Shown: positions 1 to 9,641 of the stretch, in pieces | Position numbering within the stretch: position 1 is the stretch's first letter | How the letters are laid out: every line of letters begins with the position of its first letter | Assembly: GCF_016862175.1 (NCBI RefSeq) | Contig: NZ_BOML01000017.1 | Location: 1-64,000 of the forward strand | DNA length: 64,000 nt | Direction of reading: 5' to 3' | Source of the DNA: Paractinoplanes durhamensis | Lineage (GTDB): Bacteria > Actinomycetota > Actinomycetes > Mycobacteriales > Micromonosporaceae | Notes under the pieces: model-generated | Database searches by the model: none | Told to the model about the DNA's origin: nothing | Seen by the model: the letters and a program-made list of their open reading frames with translations, nothing else | Made by a program: the position numbers and the translations under genes

Positions 1-84
1 CACCGCGCCTCCCCTTGCCGTGCCCTCCGGCGGGACTTAGCATTCCGGCAATAATCCATTGATGTCGGTGAAACAGTCGAAGCA

Positions 85-119
85 TTTGTCGAAGCGCTTC
101 GACGACCGATTTCGACAAA
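85..119. promoter_or_regulatory. Nested inverted-repeat operator upstream of the cellulase
   Basis: A perfect 16-bp palindrome, GTCGAAGCGCTTCGAC, lies at 88-103. A second inverted repeat, TTTGTCGAA (85-93) with TTCGACAAA (111-119), shares its left arm with the first. The central GCGC dyad is typical of LacI-family operators; actinobacterial cellulase regulators of the CebR/CelR type use a similar core (TGGGAGCGCTCCCA). The sites end 25 bp before the cellulase ATG, so bound repressor would block transcription or leader escape. The binding protein is not in the window. Confidence 0.6.
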
Positions 120-143
120 CTCGTGGGAGATCTGGAGAGGACC

Positions 144-1307
144 ATGCGAAGTCGCACTCTAGGGCTGTGCCTGGCGGCCGCCACGGGGATCTCGGTCGCC
201 GCCGTCGCCGTCGCGCTGCCGGCCTCCGCGGCCACCGGCTGCACCGTCACCTACACCGTGAGCAGCCAATGGCCGGGTGGGTTCGGGGCCAACGTGACGA
301 TCAAGAACCTCGGTGACGCGGTCACCTCGTGGAGCCTGGTCTGGTCCTTCTCGGCCGGTCAGACGGTCACCCAGGCGTGGAATACCACGCTCACCCAGAG
401 CGGTTCGTCGGTAACCGCGAAGAATGCCGGATACAACGGTTCGATCGCCACCAACGGGACCGCATCATTCGGTTTCAACGGATCGTGGAACGGCACGAAT
501 CCGGCACCGGCATCGTTCGCGCTGAACGGCACGACGTGCACCGGCGGCGTCAGCGGCACCACCGCGCCGACCACGGCACCGACGACCGCCCCGACCACCA
601 CCTCGCCCACCACCTCGCCCACCACCTCGCCCACAACCTCGGCACCGAGCGGGGTGCCGGCCGACGCGGTGTGGGTGGCCTCCGGGCAGTGGGACTCGTG
701 GACCAACAACGGCTACACGCTGAACAACGACGTCTGGGGCGGCAGCGCCGGGTCGCAGACGATCTGGGCGCGGACCGGCACCAACTGGGGCGTGGTCGCC
801 AACCACCCGCGCACCAGCGGCGTCAAGTCCTACCCGCACACCGGCAAGACCCTGAACCGGTCGCTGAGTTCGCTGAGCTCGATCGCCAGCTCGTTCAACG
901 TGACGGTCCCGGCCGACGGTGACTACGAGACGGCCTACGACATCTGGGCCAACAACAACGCGTACGAAGTGATGATCTGGACCAACCAGAAGGGTGCGGT
1001 CGGCCCGATCGCCGAGTCGTACGACTCCAACGGCGCCGTCCCGACCGCGACCAACGTGTCGGCCGGCGGCCACACCTGGAACGTCTACCGCGGCTCCAAC
1101 GGCTCGAACGCGGTCTACTCGTTCATCCGCACGGCCGGCAACACCAACGCGGCCTCCGTCGACGTCCTGTCGGTGCTCAACTGGCTGCGCACCAACGGCT
1201 GGTGGGGTGACGTGACGGTCGGCGACATCCAGTTCGGCTTCGAGCTGTCCGGCACGGCCGGCCAGTCCAACTTCACCTGCAACAGCTTCTCCCTGACGTA
1301 CGCGTAG
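144..1307 (+). CDS. Secreted endo-beta-1,4-glucanase, CBM2-linker-GH12
   Basis: A 387-aa exported cellulase. Residues 1-29 form a Sec signal peptide (MRSRT, hydrophobic core, PASA cleavage region). Residues about 30-132 are a CBM2 cellulose-binding module with paired Cys (ATGCTVTY near its start, TTC at its end) and surface Trp. A Thr/Pro/Ser linker spans about 135-170, and a GH12 catalytic domain follows to the C-terminus. The two GH12 catalytic glutamates are visible as E275 in YEVMIW (nucleophile) and E367 in FGFELSG (acid/base). The ATG at 144 is chosen over the GTG at 123 because GGAGAGG at 134-140 is well placed and the N-terminus is then a clean signal peptide. The upstream palindromes suggest repression released by cello-oligosaccharides. 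Expected action is on amorphous cellulose or mixed-linkage glucan outside the cell. Confidence 0.93.
   Translation: MRSRTLGLCLAAATGISVAAVAVALPASAATGCTVTYTVSSQWPGGFGANVTIKNLGDAVTSWSLVWSFSAGQTVTQAWNTTLTQSGSSVTAKNAGYNGSIATNGTASFGFNGSWNGTNPAPASFALNGTTCTGGVSGTTAPTTAPTTAPTTTSPTTSPTTSPTTSAPSGVPADAVWVASGQWDSWTNNGYTLNNDVWGGSAGSQTIWARTGTNWGVVANHPRTSGVKSYPHTGKTLNRSLSSLSSIASSFNVTVPADGDYETAYDIWANNNAYEVMIWTNQKGAVGPIAESYDSNGAVPTATNVSAGGHTWNVYRGSNGSNAVYSFIRTAGNTNAASVDVLSVLNWLRTNGWWGDVTVGDIQFGFELSGTAGQSNFTCNSFSLTYA
597..644 (+). repeat. 12-bp tandem repeat encoding the cellulase linker
   Basis: Three exact copies of ACCACCTCGCCC (597-632) and a fourth degenerate copy (633-644) encode the Thr-Ser-Pro-Thr repeats joining CBM2 to GH12. 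Such in-frame repeats can change linker length by slippage. A shorter version of the same motif occurs in the secreted protein at the right edge. Confidence 0.85.
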
Positions 1308-1335
1308 GAAATTGAAGTGGCGGTAGGTTCGGCAC

Positions 1336-1704
1336 ATGACCGCCACCGAGGACGAGGTCCGCTCGGTCTGCCTGGCCCTGCCCGAGGTGACCGAGCGGCT
1401 CAGCCACGGCTCGCCGGCCTTCTTCGTGCGCGGGAAGAAGACGTTCGTGATGCTCATGGTGGACGGTCACCACGACGCCGCCTTCCCGCAGCTGTGGTGC
1501 GCGGCCGCCCCCGGCAGTCAGCAGGAGCTGATCGCCGCCGACCCGGACCGCTTCTTCCGCCCGCCCTACGTGGGCCACCGAGGCTGGCTGGGCGTCCGCC
1601 TGGACCGCGACCCGGACTGGACCGAGATCGCCGAGGTCTGCACCGACGCGTACCGGGCGATCGCGCCCGCGACGCTGGTGTCCCGGTTGGATGGGGGAGA
1701 ATGA
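1336..1704 (+). CDS. MmcQ/YjbR-family (CyaY-like fold) protein
   Basis: A 122-aa cytoplasmic protein with the pattern of the MmcQ/YjbR family: N-terminal EDEVRSVCLALPEVTERLSHG, then FFVRGKKTFVML, and the FFRPPYVGHRGWLGVRLD block near residues 75-95. Some members have been described as DNA-binding with a CyaY-like fold; the biochemical role is not established. It starts 28 bp after the cellulase stop, but there is no functional reason to link the two. The ATG start lines up with the usual family N-terminus and the length is normal. Confidence 0.8.
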   Translation: MTATEDEVRSVCLALPEVTERLSHGSPAFFVRGKKTFVMLMVDGHHDAAFPQLWCAAAPGSQQELIAADPDRFFRPPYVGHRGWLGVRLDRDPDWTEIAEVCTDAYRAIAPATLVSRLDGGE

Positions 1705-1745
1705 GTGAACGCGCCGCGACCGGCGGGTCACGTTAATCTGCCGGT

Positions 1746-2087
1746 GTGAAGCTCAAGCTGAGCAAGCGTCAGATCGTGATCATCGCGGTGGCGGCGGTGG
1801 CCGTCTTCGCCGTGGTGGTCGGCCGGGGCCGCGGCGGTGAGAGCGGTCCGGAAAGCATCGACGCGGCCGCTCACCAGGCGTGTGCCGACTTCGCCGCGGG
1901 CTACCCGAAGGCGAAATCGAAGGCGTCCCGACTGACCCTGGCCGACAAGGTGACCGCCAACTCCAGCAAGTCGGACAACGACGAGATCCGCCGGCGGGCG
2001 ACCGCGATGGGCGCCGCCGCGGGCGACAGCGATCCGGAGTGGAAGACGGCCGGCGACGCGCTCGCCACCGCCTGCAAGAGCGGCTGA
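1746..2087 (+). CDS. Small membrane-anchored hypothetical protein
   Basis: 113 aa, GTG start. Residues 1-8 are basic (KLKLSKR), residues about 9-26 form one hydrophobic helix (IVIIAVAAVAVFAVVVG), and the rest is a soluble, probably extracellular, alpha-helical domain with two Cys (in HQACADF and TACKSG) that may pair. No family recognised. It ends 5 bp before the methyltransferase start, so the two may be co-transcribed. Confidence 0.6.
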   Translation: MKLKLSKRQIVIIAVAAVAVFAVVVGRGRGGESGPESIDAAAHQACADFAAGYPKAKSKASRLTLADKVTANSSKSDNDEIRRRATAMGAAAGDSDPEWKTAGDALATACKSG

Positions 2088-2092
2088 CGGCG

Positions 2093-2680
2093 ATGGACTA
2101 CGAGGAGCTCTACCGGAGCAGGCCGCCCTGGGAGATCGGCGGCCCGCAACCGGCCCTGGAGCGCGTCCTCGACGGCGAGGTCAACGGCCCGGCGGTGCTC
2201 GACATCGGCTGCGGCAGCGGCGACCTCGCGCTCGCCCTGGCCGGTCGGGGGTTCCAGGTCACCGCGGTGGACATCTCGGCCACGGCCGTCGAACAGGCAA
2301 GAGCCAAAGCAAAGGCAACCGGCTCGACCGTACGGTTCGAGGTGCGCGACGCCGCACGCGACCCGATCCCGGGCGGCCCGTTCGACGCGATCTTCGATTC
2401 GGGGTTGCTGCACTGGCTGGTCCGCTACGACTCGGGCACCGGCGAATACCTGGCCCGGCTGCCCGACCTCGCCGCGCCCGGCGCGCGGATCTTCGTGCTC
2501 GCGGCCGCAAAAGCCCGTAATCCCGGCGGCTGGGGCGTGACCGAGGAGCTGCTGCGGGCGGGCTTCGCCGAGCCGGCCTGGACCGGCACGACGATCGAGG
2601 AGACCGAGATCGCCGCCGAGTTCGACGGCCAGGCACTGACCCTCGGCGGCTTCCTGCTGCGGAGCCGGCGCGCCTCGTAG
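2093..2680 (+). CDS. Class I SAM-dependent methyltransferase
   Basis: 195 aa. The SAM-binding motif I is LDIGCGSGDLALALAGRG (about residues 36-53), followed by the acidic loop VTAVDIS and motif FDAIFDSGLLHWL. The opening DYEELYRSRPPWEIGGPQPA is typical of small UbiE/thiopurine-type methyltransferases that act on small molecules; the substrate cannot be read from the sequence. The ATG at 2093 lies just after the stop of the preceding gene. It converges on the PP2C phosphatase with only 8 bp between stops. Confidence 0.85.
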   Translation: MDYEELYRSRPPWEIGGPQPALERVLDGEVNGPAVLDIGCGSGDLALALAGRGFQVTAVDISATAVEQARAKAKATGSTVRFEVRDAARDPIPGGPFDAIFDSGLLHWLVRYDSGTGEYLARLPDLAAPGARIFVLAAAKARNPGGWGVTEELLRAGFAEPAWTGTTIEETEIAAEFDGQALTLGGFLLRSRRAS

Positions 2681-2688
2681 AACAGGCC

Positions 2689-3408
2689 TTAGTCCTCGGT
2701 GATGTCGGCGACGATCACGGTCACGTTGTCGGGGGCGCCGTTCTCCAGGGTGCGGTGCACCAGCTCGGCCGCGGCCGTCTTGCGGTCGGGGTTGGCCAGC
2801 AGGGTCTGGGCGATCACGCTGTCCTCCACATAGTCGGACAGGCCGTCGCTGCACAGCAGGAAGCGATCACCGGGCACCACCGGCACCATCCGGCCGGCCG
2901 GGCGGAACGGGCCACCCTGCACCGCCTGGGTGACCAGCGCGCGCTGCGGGTGCCGGCGGGCGTCGTCGGGGGTCAGCACGCCCTGGTCGACCAGCGCCTG
3001 GACGTAGGTGTCGTCCTTGGTGATCTGGGTCAGCTCGCCCTCGCGCACCAGGTAGCAGCGGGAGTCGCCGACGTTCAGCGCGGCCATCCGGTCGCCGGAG
3101 AGCAGCAGCGCGGTCACCGTGGTGCCCATGCCGTCGCGGGCGTCGTCGTCGGCGACGGCGGCCTCGATGCGTTCGTTGGCGGTCTGCAGCGCGGCGATCA
3201 GATCCTGCAGCGGCTCGCCGGTGTCCGGCATCTCGTCGACCACGGCCAGCGCATGCACCAGGATGTCGCTGGCCAGCTCCCCGGCGGGGAGCCCGCCCAT
3301 GCCGTCCGCGACCACGAGAAGGCGGTTTCCGACGAAAACCGAGTCCTCGTTGTTGGACCGGACCAGGCCCTGATCGGTGGCGGCGACCGCCCGGACAACA
3401 AGCGTCAT
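2689..3408 (-). CDS. PP2C-type Ser/Thr protein phosphatase
   Basis: A 239-aa soluble PPM/PP2C phosphatase. All metal-binding motifs are visible: RSNNEDSVFV, ADGMGGLPAGE, GMGTTVTALLL, LNVGDSRCYLVR, CSDGLSDYVED and APDNVTVIVAD. Actinobacterial PstP usually has a membrane anchor and sits in the pknA/pknB division cluster; this one is the short soluble type without an anchor, so it is a second phosphatase that could oppose kinases such as the one at 7048-8796. Divergent from the regulator at 3552. Confidence 0.92.
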   Translation of the reverse strand: MTLVVRAVAATDQGLVRSNNEDSVFVGNRLLVVADGMGGLPAGELASDILVHALAVVDEMPDTGEPLQDLIAALQTANERIEAAVADDDARDGMGTTVTALLLSGDRMAALNVGDSRCYLVREGELTQITKDDTYVQALVDQGVLTPDDARRHPQRALVTQAVQGGPFRPAGRMVPVVPGDRFLLCSDGLSDYVEDSVIAQTLLANPDRKTAAAELVHRTLENGAPDNVTVIVADITED

Positions 3409-3551
3409 GTCACAAGACTGCCAAACGCCTAGGAAGAAGTCTCTAGTACGTCCTACGTAGTGTCCGCGGAAGACGTGCTATCGCGGCACAACAGGCACAA
3501 CCCTACCGCCGTCCCCGGGCCCCCGCTCGTGCGTGTGGTCCGTAGGGTGTA

Positions 3552-4586
3552 GTGATGATGGCGGTGCCGATGGTGGGCCGGGCGCCCGCGCTGGACGAGC
3601 TGCGCCGGGCCTGGTCCCGCGTGCGGGCCGGCCGCGGCCCGGTCACCGCGGTCGTCACCGGAGCCCCCGGAACTGGGAAAAGTACCCTCGCCGCCGCGTT
3701 GCTCGAGGTCGGGGCGGGCGCGGCCACCGTGCTCACCGGGTCGGCCCGGCTGCATTCCCCGGCGCCCTACGACTGGCTGGCGGCGGTGCTGGCCGGCCGC
3801 GACACGAGCGGCCTGGACGTCCCGCCGGACGCGCTGGCCTGGCTGAAACAGGATCCGGATGTCCCCCGGGAGCGGTACACTCCGGACGCGCTCTTGCGGA
3901 TCGCGGTCACGACCGTACGCGCGCTGGTGGGTGCTCTCCCATCCGTACTCGTAGTGGAAGATCTTCATGCTCTTGACCCGGCCTCGCTGAGTCTGATCGC
4001 CGAGCTCGCCGCGACCGACCTGCCGGTTCTGCTCCTGGTGACCAGCCAGCCGCCGGAGGCGGCGCTGTCGCCGCAACTCACCACCCGCACTCTCGCCCGC
4101 CTCGGCGGAAGACCCGGGGCCGTGCGGCGCCATCTGAGCGATCTCCTCCCGGCCGAGGTCGGCGAGGTACTCCAGCATGTGTACGGGGCGGAGGTGGCCT
4201 CGCCGGAGCTGGCCGAGGCCGTGTGGCGGCGCACCGACGGCAACCCCTACCGGCTGAGCGAGCTGATCGCGGTGGAGGGGGCGGCCGTCTGCGAGATCCC
4301 GCGGCCGAGCCCGGGAGTCGATCTGACCGATATGGCCGATCTGACCGCCCGCGAGCGCGAGGTGCTGGGTCTGCTGGCCGAGGGAATGGCGAACAAACAG
4401 ATAGCGCGAGTTCTCGGTATCTCGGTCCGGACGGTGACCGTGCACGTGTCGAATCTGCTGCGTAAGACGGGTGCGGCGTCGCGCACCGAGGCGGCCCTGT
4501 GGGCCCTGTCCGGTCGCCGCTCGGGTGATCATCATGTGGGGTGGCGCGACAACCACACCGTGGCTCGGTCACAATCGTCGGCGTGA
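3552..4586 (+). CDS. ATP-binding LuxR-family transcriptional regulator
   Basis: 344 aa. An AAA/NACHT-like ATPase part opens with the Walker [12 protein letters not shown] (about residues 37-47) and has a Walker B-like [11 protein letters not shown] near residue 140. A C-terminal LuxR helix-turn-helix covers about 278-335 ([40 protein letters not shown]). It is much shorter than classical LAL/MalT regulators (about 900 aa) because the TPR sensor part is missing. The start may be GTG 3552 or the following ATGs at 3555 or 3558. Its TGA overlaps the GTG of tex by 4 bp, so the two are translationally coupled. Confidence 0.85.
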   Translation: MMMAVPMVGRAPALDELRRAWSRVRAGRGPVTAVVTGAPGTGKSTLAAALLEVGAGAATVLTGSARLHSPAPYDWLAAVLAGRDTSGLDVPPDALAWLKQDPDVPRERYTPDALLRIAVTTVRALVGALPSVLVVEDLHALDPASLSLIAELAATDLPVLLLVTSQPPEAALSPQLTTRTLARLGGRPGAVRRHLSDLLPAEVGEVLQHVYGAEVASPELAEAVWRRTDGNPYRLSELIAVEGAAVCEIPRPSPGVDLTDMADLTAREREVLGLLAEGMANKQIARVLGISVRTVTVHVSNLLRKTGAASRTEAALWALSGRRSGDHHVGWRDNHTVARSQSSA

Positions 4587-7030
4587 CGACAGCGATCCAT
4601 CAGCGCATTGCCTCCGAGCTCGGGGTCCGCGAGAACCAGGTCTCCGCGGCCGTCGAGCTGCTCGACGGTGGTGCCACCGTGCCGTTCATCGCCCGCTACC
4701 GCAAGGAGGTGACCGGCACCCTCGACGACACGCAGCTGCGCACGCTCGAGGAACGGCTCGGTTATCTGCGCGAGCTGGAGGACCGGCGCGCCGCGGTGCT
4801 GGAGTCCATCCGGACCCAGGGCAAGATGACCGACGAGCTGGAGCAGTCCATCCTCGCCGCCGACTCCAAGGCGCGGCTCGAGGACATCTACCTGCCGTTC
4901 AAGCCGAAGCGGCGGACCAGGGCGCAGATCGCCCGGGAGGCCGGCCTGGAGCCGCTCGCCGACCAGCTCTTCGGCGACGCCACCCTCGACCCGCGGGCGA
5001 CCGCGGCGGCATTCGTCGACGCCGAGAAGGGCGTGGCCGACGAGGCCGCCGCCCTCGACGGGGCCCGGGCGATCCTCATCGAGCGCTTCGCCGAGGACGC
5101 CGACCTCATCGGTGAGCTGCGCGAGCAGATGTGGACCCGGGGCCGGCTGGTGGCCAAGGTGCGGGACGGCAAGCAGACCGACGGCGCCAAGTTCGCCGAC
5201 TACTTCGACTTCGCCGAGCCGTACGCGAAGCTGCCCTCGCACCGGATTCTCGCCATGTTCCGCGGCGAGAAGGAGGACGTCCTCGACCTCACCATGGAGC
5301 CGCACCCGGAGGAGGACGAGGGCTACTTCGAGGCCCGCATCGCCGGCCGCAACGGCATCTCCGACCAGGGCCGGGCCGGCGACAAGTGGCTCACCGACAC
5401 GGTCCGCTGGGCGTGGCGCACCCGGGTGCTCATCCACCTCGGTGCCGACCTGCGGGTCCGGCTGTGGCAGGCGGCCGAGGACGAAGCGGTCCGGGTCTTC
5501 GCCGCCAACCTGCGTGACCTGCTGCTGGCCGCGCCGGCCGGCACCCGCACCACGATGGGCCTCGACCCGGGCTTCCGCACCGGCGTGAAGGTGGCGGTGG
5601 TCGACGCGACCGGCAAGGTGGTCGCGACCGACACGATCTACCCGCACGTGCCGCAGAACAAGTGGGACGAGTCGATCCACCGGCTGGCCGCGCTCGCCTC
5701 GAAGCACAACGTCGACCTGATCGCGATCGGCAACGGCACCGCCTCGCGGGAGACCGACAAGCTGGCCGGGGAGCTGATCAAGCGGCACCCCGAGGCCACG
5801 CTGACCAAGGTGATGGTCTCCGAGGCCGGCGCGTCGGTCTACTCCGCCTCCGCGTACGCCTCGCAGGAGCTGCCCGGCATGGACGTGTCGCTGCGCGGCG
5901 CGGTCTCGATCGCCCGCCGCCTGCAGGACCCGCTCGCCGAGCTGGTGAAGATCGACCCGCGCTCGATCGGTGTCGGGCAGTACCAGCACGACCTGGCCGA
6001 GTCCAAGCTGTCCAAGTCGCTCGACGCGGTGGTGGAGGACTGTGTGAACGCGGTCGGCGTGGACGTCAACACCGCGTCGGCGCCGCTGCTCACCCGGGTC
6101 TCCGGGATCGGCGCGGGCCTCGCGGAGAACATCGTGCTGCACCGCGACTCGAACGGGCCGTTCCGCACCCGCGACGACATCAAGAAGGTCGCCCGGCTCG
6201 GGCCGAAGGCGTTCGAGCAGTGCGCCGGCTTCCTCAAGATCCCGGACGGGGACAACCCGCTCGACTCGTCCGGCGTGCACCCCGAGTCCTACCCGGTGGT
6301 CCGCACCATCCTGGCCACCACCAGCGCCGACATCAAGACGGTGATCGGCAACAGCCCGCTGCTGCGGGCGCTGCGGCCGTCCGATTTCGTGACCGACACC
6401 GTCGGCCTGCCGACCGTCACCGACATCCTCAAGGAGCTGGAGAAGCCGGGCCGCGACCCGCGGCCCGAGTTCACCACCGCGACCTTCGCCGAGGGCGTCG
6501 AGAAGATCGCCCACCTCAAGCCGGGGATGATCCTGGAGGGCGTGGTCACCAACGTGGCCGCGTTCGGGGCGTTCGTCGACATCGGCGTCCACCAGGACGG
6601 CCTGGTGCACGTGTCGGCGCTGTCCAACACGTTCGTGAAGGACCCGCGCGAGGTGGTCAAGTCCGGCGACGTCGTGAAGGTCCGGGTGGTCGAGGTCGAC
6701 GAGGCGCGCAAGCGGATCTCGCTGACCATGCGGCTGACCGACGAGCCGGTGCGCAAGCCGCGCGGCGAGGACGACAAGCCGGGCCAGCCCCGCCAGGGCG
6801 GACAGCCTCGCCAGGGCGGACAGCCCCGCCAGGGCGGCGGCCCCCGTCAAGGCGGTCAGGGCGGCGGTCAGCGTCAGGGTGGTGGCGGCGGCGGTCAGCG
6901 TCAAGGCGGCGGTCAGCGTCAGGGTGGCGGCGGTCAGGGCGGTCAGCGTCAGGGTGGTGGCGGGAAGCCGGCTCCGGTCAACGACGAGATGGCGGCCGCG
7001 CTGCGCCGGGCCGGCTTGATCAAGGACTAG
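4583..7030 (+). CDS. tex: Tex-family RNA-binding transcription accessory protein
   Basis: 815 aa. Order: Tex N-terminal helical/HTH domain (about 1-190), YqgF/RNase H-like domain (about 325-450, beginning [19 protein letters not shown]), helix-hairpin-helix domains ([17 protein letters not shown] and [27 protein letters not shown]), and an S1 RNA-binding domain (about 646-717, [23 protein letters not shown]). GTG 4583 gives the family-typical [14 protein letters not shown] and overlaps the previous stop; an upstream in-frame ATG at 4541 is less likely. The Gly/Gln/Arg-rich tail (about 732-795) is an addition to the usual core and ends in a helix, [15 protein letters not shown]. Confidence 0.95.
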   Translation: MTTAIHQRIASELGVRENQVSAAVELLDGGATVPFIARYRKEVTGTLDDTQLRTLEERLGYLRELEDRRAAVLESIRTQGKMTDELEQSILAADSKARLEDIYLPFKPKRRTRAQIAREAGLEPLADQLFGDATLDPRATAAAFVDAEKGVADEAAALDGARAILIERFAEDADLIGELREQMWTRGRLVAKVRDGKQTDGAKFADYFDFAEPYAKLPSHRILAMFRGEKEDVLDLTMEPHPEEDEGYFEARIAGRNGISDQGRAGDKWLTDTVRWAWRTRVLIHLGADLRVRLWQAAEDEAVRVFAANLRDLLLAAPAGTRTTMGLDPGFRTGVKVAVVDATGKVVATDTIYPHVPQNKWDESIHRLAALASKHNVDLIAIGNGTASRETDKLAGELIKRHPEATLTKVMVSEAGASVYSASAYASQELPGMDVSLRGAVSIARRLQDPLAELVKIDPRSIGVGQYQHDLAESKLSKSLDAVVEDCVNAVGVDVNTASAPLLTRVSGIGAGLAENIVLHRDSNGPFRTRDDIKKVARLGPKAFEQCAGFLKIPDGDNPLDSSGVHPESYPVVRTILATTSADIKTVIGNSPLLRALRPSDFVTDTVGLPTVTDILKELEKPGRDPRPEFTTATFAEGVEKIAHLKPGMILEGVVTNVAAFGAFVDIGVHQDGLVHVSALSNTFVKDPREVVKSGDVVKVRVVEVDEARKRISLTMRLTDEPVRKPRGEDDKPGQPRQGGQPRQGGQPRQGGGPRQGGQGGGQRQGGGGGGQRQGGGQRQGGGGQGGQRQGGGGKPAPVNDEMAAALRRAGLIKD
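6778..6966 (+). repeat. Low-complexity repeats encoding the Tex RGG-like tail
   Basis: Tandem 18-bp units first encode Gln-Pro-Arg-Gln-Gly-Gly (at least three near-identical copies, 6783-6836), then degenerate units encode Gly-Gly-Gln-Arg-Gln-Gly. The result is about 60 residues with almost only G, Q, R and P. Arg/Gly-rich tails usually bind RNA and can promote condensates. Confidence 0.85.
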
Positions 7031-7047
7031 AACGTGGTGCTGGGGGC

Positions 7048-8796
7048 TCAGCGCGAGCCGAGCCCCCAGATCCGCACGTTGCTGAACGCCACGTCGTAGG
7101 GGCCCTCCTCGGGCGCGCCCCGCTCGGTGTAGACGCCGAGCAGCACCCGGCCGCCGGTGATCTCCGGGTCGGCCAGCGGAACGGTGCCGACCTGCACGCC
7201 GTCCCGCAGCACGGTGGCCTGGCCGTCGAGCGCCTGGATCTCGATCGTGGTGGCCGCCTCGTTCACCCCGATCGGGATGTCGAGCGGGAACGTCCGCGTC
7301 GTAGCGACCAGCTGGTCCTTGTGCGTACCCAGATAGATGTTCTTCTCGCAGACCCGCAGCAGGTAGCCGTGCCAGGGGGCGAAACGGAACCAGATGCCGG
7401 CGCAGCTGTCCTCGGTCAGCAGCCGCACGCCGACCTCGACCCGGAAGTTGTCGGGCACGCCCTCCTCCGGGCCGGAGCAGCGGTAGACGCCCTTGGTGTC
7501 CCGGTGGGCGATCAGGCCGCCGTCGAACGTGCAGGACGCCTTCTCCGCGGGGAGCGTCTTGGGCTGCCAGAAGCGCGGGCCGGTCAGGTTGTCGTCGATC
7601 AGCAGGGTATCCACCGACGACGGGGTGGCCGAGGGCTGGATGTCGGTCGGTTGCACCGAGGCCACCGCCCGCTCACCCCGGTCCGAGCCGAGCACCGTCA
7701 TCAGCGCGCCCGCCACCACGGCCAGCACCAGCGCGGCCACCGCGAACGGCAGGAACCAGCGGCGGCGCGGCTCGGGCGGCGGCGGGCCGGGCGGGGAGGT
7801 GGGCACCGCCGAGATCGGCACCGTGACGATCGAGTTCTCCTCGTAGCCGACCAAGGTCAAGCCGGTCGGGCCGGCCGGGACCCGCACCCCGGTGACGGCC
7901 TGCGCCTCGACCGCCGCCGCCCGCAGGTCCGGCTGGTCGGCCAGGGCCGCGGCGGTGGCGGCCGGCCGGGACGGGCCGGAGATCAGCAGGTCGAGCAGCT
8001 CGCGGGCGCTGGGCCGGTTGGCCGGGTCCTTCTCCAGGGCGTGGCCGACCAGGTCGCGCAGCGGACCGGACAGGCCGGACAGATCGGGCGGCTGGGTGAG
8101 GATGCGGGCCGCGGTGGCCGGCGGCGAATCGGCCGCGAACGGGGTGCGGCCGGTGCCCGCGTACGCCACCACGCCGCCCCACGCGAACACGTCGGCGGCC
8201 GGGGTGAGCGGGGCGGAGCCGTCGCCGAAGCGTTCCGGCGACATGTACGCCACGGTGCCGACCATCTGGGACGTGTCGGTGTGGCCGCTGGTCGCCTCGA
8301 CGTGCCGGGCGATGCCGAAGTCGATCACCTTGGGGGAGCCGGGCGCGAGCAGCACGTTGCGCGGCTTCAGATCGCGGTGGATCACCCCGGCGCCGTGGAT
8401 CGCGGTCAGCGCGGTCGCCACCCCGATCGCGACACTGTGCAGATTGGCCGCGGTGAGCGGGCCACGCTCCTCGACGACGTGCGCCAGGGTGGGGCCGTCC
8501 ACGTACTCGACGACCAGGTAGGGGCTCTCGTGGTCGGGGTCGGCGTCGAGGACCTCGGCGGTGCAGAACGGCGGCACCTGCCGGGCGCGGGCGACCTCGC
8601 TGCGGAACCGGCGGCGGAACTCGTCGTCGGGCGCCAGATCGGCGCGCACCACTTTGACGGCGACCAGCACCCCGGCGGCCGAGCGGGCGAGATAGACCGT
8701 CCCCATGCCGCCCTCGCCGAGCCGGCCGACGATCTCGTAGTCGCCCAAGGCACGCGGGTCGTGCGGGCGCAGAGGCTCCGTACGCTCCCCAGACAT
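7048..8796 (-). CDS. Transmembrane Ser/Thr protein kinase with extracellular LamG-like domain
   Basis: 582 aa, PknB-type. The kinase domain (about 18-275) has GEGGMGTVYLA, VAVKVVR (ATP Lys), HRDLKPRNVLL, DFGIARH and MSPERFG. A proline-rich juxtamembrane segment is followed by one TM helix (about 345-367). The outside part (about 400-580) has Cys pairs (CTFD, CSGPEEG, CAGIWFR, CEKNIYLG) and beta-rich text such as LDGQATVLRDGVQVGTV and GRVLLGVYTE, resembling LamG/DUF1080 concanavalin-like sensors. It probably senses a sugar or wall fragment. It converges on tex with 17 bp between stops. Confidence 0.93.
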   Translation of the reverse strand: MSGERTEPLRPHDPRALGDYEIVGRLGEGGMGTVYLARSAAGVLVAVKVVRADLAPDDEFRRRFRSEVARARQVPPFCTAEVLDADPDHESPYLVVEYVDGPTLAHVVEERGPLTAANLHSVAIGVATALTAIHGAGVIHRDLKPRNVLLAPGSPKVIDFGIARHVEATSGHTDTSQMVGTVAYMSPERFGDGSAPLTPAADVFAWGGVVAYAGTGRTPFAADSPPATAARILTQPPDLSGLSGPLRDLVGHALEKDPANRPSARELLDLLISGPSRPAATAAALADQPDLRAAAVEAQAVTGVRVPAGPTGLTLVGYEENSIVTVPISAVPTSPPGPPPPEPRRRWFLPFAVAALVLAVVAGALMTVLGSDRGERAVASVQPTDIQPSATPSSVDTLLIDDNLTGPRFWQPKTLPAEKASCTFDGGLIAHRDTKGVYRCSGPEEGVPDNFRVEVGVRLLTEDSCAGIWFRFAPWHGYLLRVCEKNIYLGTHKDQLVATTRTFPLDIPIGVNEAATTIEIQALDGQATVLRDGVQVGTVPLADPEITGGRVLLGVYTERGAPEEGPYDVAFSNVRIWGLGSR

Positions 8797-8900
8797 TGTT
8801 GTGACCGTCCCCCCGAACTCAGCGCCGTCACTCTATCGGGCGGCTCTTCCGGTGCGAAGGGCAGCCGCACAAGTTGGCGCCGAACCGTCATGCTTGCTCG

Positions 8901-9641
8901 ATGGATGAGCGCCTCGCGGTCGCGCCGGTCGTGCCCGGATTCGGCACGGCGATCCACTCGGTGGCCCGGGTGGTCGCGTTCTACGCCGGTGGTTCGATCG
9001 GGTCCGGCGACTACCGGCCCGGGATCAGCGACCTCGACCTGGTCGCGGTGGTCGAGGCGCCGCTGACCCGTTACCGCCGGGCCCGCCTCCGCGAGCTGCA
9101 CCGGGTGATCGGCCCGGCCAAGCTGCACTGCGCCTACGTGCCCGCCGACGATCTCGCGGATATCGCCGCGAAGCACGTCAATTGGGCGCACGAGCAGATG
9201 TTCCGGCGGCCGCTCAGCGGCATCGCCCGCGGCGAGCTGCACCAGTTCGGGGTGACCGTGTCCGGCCCGCCGCCCGCCGAGCTGATCCCGCCGGTCTCCC
9301 GCGAGCAGCTCGCCGAGGCCGCCCGCGACGAGCTGCGCGGCTACTGGGCCGGCGCGGTCCGCCGGACCACCGTGTGGCGCACCGACCTGCACGTCGACCT
9401 CGGACTCACCACCGTCTCCCGGGCCGACGAGACGATCGCCACCGGCCGGCTGATCACCAAGCGGGAGGCGATCGACCGGCTGCCGTCGCTGGGTGTCCCC
9501 GACACGCTGGCCGACGAGATCCGGCGGCGCCGGGCCGGCGAGCGGGTCACGCTCACCGACGAGCAGATCGGCGATCGCGCGACCCTGGTCCGTCGCCTGA
9601 TGCGCGACCACCTCCGGCGGTTGCTGACTATCCTCGGCTGA
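8901..9641 (+). CDS. Nucleotidyltransferase-domain protein
   Basis: 246 aa. The pol-beta nucleotidyltransferase signature is AGGSIGSGDYRPGISDLDLVAVV: the GGS motif and the DLD acidic pair that bind metal-NTP. The helical C-terminal half recalls aminoglycoside adenylyltransferases, but the substrate is unknown. The ATG at 8901 is preferred to a TTG at 8874. Its stop overlaps the next start (ATGA), so it is coupled to the acetyltransferase gene. Confidence 0.78.
   Translation: MDERLAVAPVVPGFGTAIHSVARVVAFYAGGSIGSGDYRPGISDLDLVAVVEAPLTRYRRARLRELHRVIGPAKLHCAYVPADDLADIAAKHVNWAHEQMFRRPLSGIARGELHQFGVTVSGPPPAELIPPVSREQLAEAARDELRGYWAGAVRRTTVWRTDLHVDLGLTTVSRADETIATGRLITKREAIDRLPSLGVPDTLADEIRRRRAGERVTLTDEQIGDRATLVRRLMRDHLRRLLTILG

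Noticed and set aside
59..316. 85-codon frame over the cellulase start
   Set aside because: Overlaps the cellulase signal peptide in another frame, Arg/His-rich, no ribosome site.
5662..9066. 1134-codon frame on the plus strand
   Set aside because: Antisense/other-frame shadow of tex and the Ser/Thr kinase; its Arg/Gly/Pro-rich text has no domains and it crosses two real genes.
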